A stretch of DNA of 6,725 nucleotides from NCBI GenBank assembly GCA_028694545.1, contig JAQVKV010000127.1, positions 1 through 6,725 on the forward strand, written 5' to 3'. The DNA comes from Zavarzinia sp. (GTDB taxonomy: Bacteria; Pseudomonadota; Alphaproteobacteria; Zavarziniales; Zavarziniaceae). The notes below the pieces were generated by a model that had not been told where the DNA came from, made no database searches, and saw only the letters and a list, made by a program, of their open reading frames with translations. The translations under genes were made by a program, and so were the position numbers. Below, piece by piece: positions 6,442 through 6,725 of the stretch (position 1 is its first letter; every line of letters begins with the position of its first letter).

Positions 6442-6457
6442 GGGGTAGCCACCCGTG
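6442..6457 (+). promoter_or_regulatory. rel ribosome binding site with a small occluding hairpin
   Basis: GGGG at 6442-6445 is the only plausible ribosome binding site before the GTG start at 6455, at a 9-base distance. The same bases form a 4-bp hairpin, GGGT (6443-6446) with ACCC (6451-6454) around an AGCC loop, ending directly at the start codon. An in-frame TAG at 6446-6448 rules out any start further upstream. The hairpin is short, so its effect is uncertain. Confidence 0.45.
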
Positions 6458-6725
6458 ATCCGCCAGTATGAACTCGTCGAACGGGTCCGCGCCTATGATC
6501 CGCAGGCGGACGAGAACCTGCTGAACCGTGCCTATGTCTTCTCGATGAAGGCGCACGGCAGCCAGAAGCGTGCCTCGGGCGATCCCTATTTCTCCCACCC
6601 GCTCGAAGTGGCGGGCATCCTCACCGAACTGAAGCTGGACAGTAACACCATCGTTACCGCCCTGCTGCACGACACGATCGAGGATACGGTCGCGACCTAC
6701 GAGGACATCGAGAAGATGTTCGGGC
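6455..6725 (+). CDS. rel: Bifunctional (p)ppGpp synthetase/hydrolase Rel/SpoT, N-terminal part
   Basis: This is the beginning of a RelA/SpoT homologue that makes and degrades the alarmone (p)ppGpp, the effector of the stringent response. It is cut by the window edge after 90 codons of what is usually about 700-750. I read it by hand from a GTG start: IRQYELVERVRAYDP opens the chain, then NRAYVFSMKAHGSQKRASGDPYFSHPLEVAGIL (24-56) and ALLHDTIEDT (69-78). The hydrolase HD-domain residues H48, H72, D73, E76 and D77 are all present, so the degrading activity should be intact. The synthetase, TGS and ACT domains lie beyond the window. A TAG in frame at 6446-6448 leaves GTG 6455 as the only start before the conserved region. 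It sits downstream of rpoZ, behind a hairpin that may limit read-through. Confidence 0.95.
   Translation, partial: MIRQYELVERVRAYDPQADENLLNRAYVFSMKAHGSQKRASGDPYFSHPLEVAGILTELKLDSNTIVTALLHDTIEDTVATYEDIEKMFG

Noticed and set aside
5696..6670. A 324-codon minus-strand frame spanning folK, rpoZ and rel
   Set aside because: It overlaps three well-identified genes on the other strand and shows no recognisable domain.

Overview
This is a compact, GC-rich chromosomal window with strong third-position GC bias. It looks like an alphaproteobacterium, probably of the Rhodospirillales or a related order. The taxonomic call rests on the order folK - rpoZ - rel, the alphaproteobacterial style of the omega subunit ([10 protein letters not shown] start, long acidic tail) and of the Rel N-terminus (IRQYELVERV), the BclA/YddA-type transporter, and a NYN protein of a type common in that class. 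There are no tRNA or rRNA genes, insertion sequences, phage genes or CRISPR arrays. Almost every base is coding.

Layout. (1) Bases 83-1774 (+): a fused permease-ATPase ABC transporter of the ABCD/YddA/BclA family. (2) Bases 1783-3381 (-): an unrecognised 532-residue, apparently soluble helical protein, convergent with the transporter across only 8 bases. (3) After a 125-bp divergent gap, bases 3507-4274 (+) encode a seven-helix Bax inhibitor-1 family membrane protein. It is coupled through a TGATG overlap to a small Cupin_3 protein (4274-4630). (4) Bases 4637-5266 (-): a NYN/LabA-like putative nuclease, again tightly convergent (6-base gap) with the cupin gene. (5) From a 107-bp divergent gap, folK (5374-5880) reads right. 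It is followed by a 100-bp spacer with a G10 tract and a good sigma70-type promoter, then rpoZ (5981-6364), a terminator-like GC hairpin, and the first 90 codons of a bifunctional Rel/SpoT gene that starts with GTG and runs off the window.

How the genes relate. The right-hand half is a housekeeping block: folate biosynthesis (FolK), an RNA polymerase subunit (omega) and the alarmone enzyme (Rel). Omega and (p)ppGpp signalling are functionally linked, since omega forms part of a ppGpp site on RNA polymerase in Escherichia coli. The sequence suggests three layers that could set the omega:Rel ratio: a dedicated rpoZ promoter, an intergenic hairpin with a T-rich tail, and a small hairpin over the ribosome binding site of rel. 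The left-hand half holds envelope and membrane genes with no obvious shared pathway.

I see no convincing new multi-gene defence or mobile system. The least explained items are the 532-residue orphan protein, a possible loss of an active-site Asp in the NYN protein, and the G-tract-rich promoter of rpoZ.
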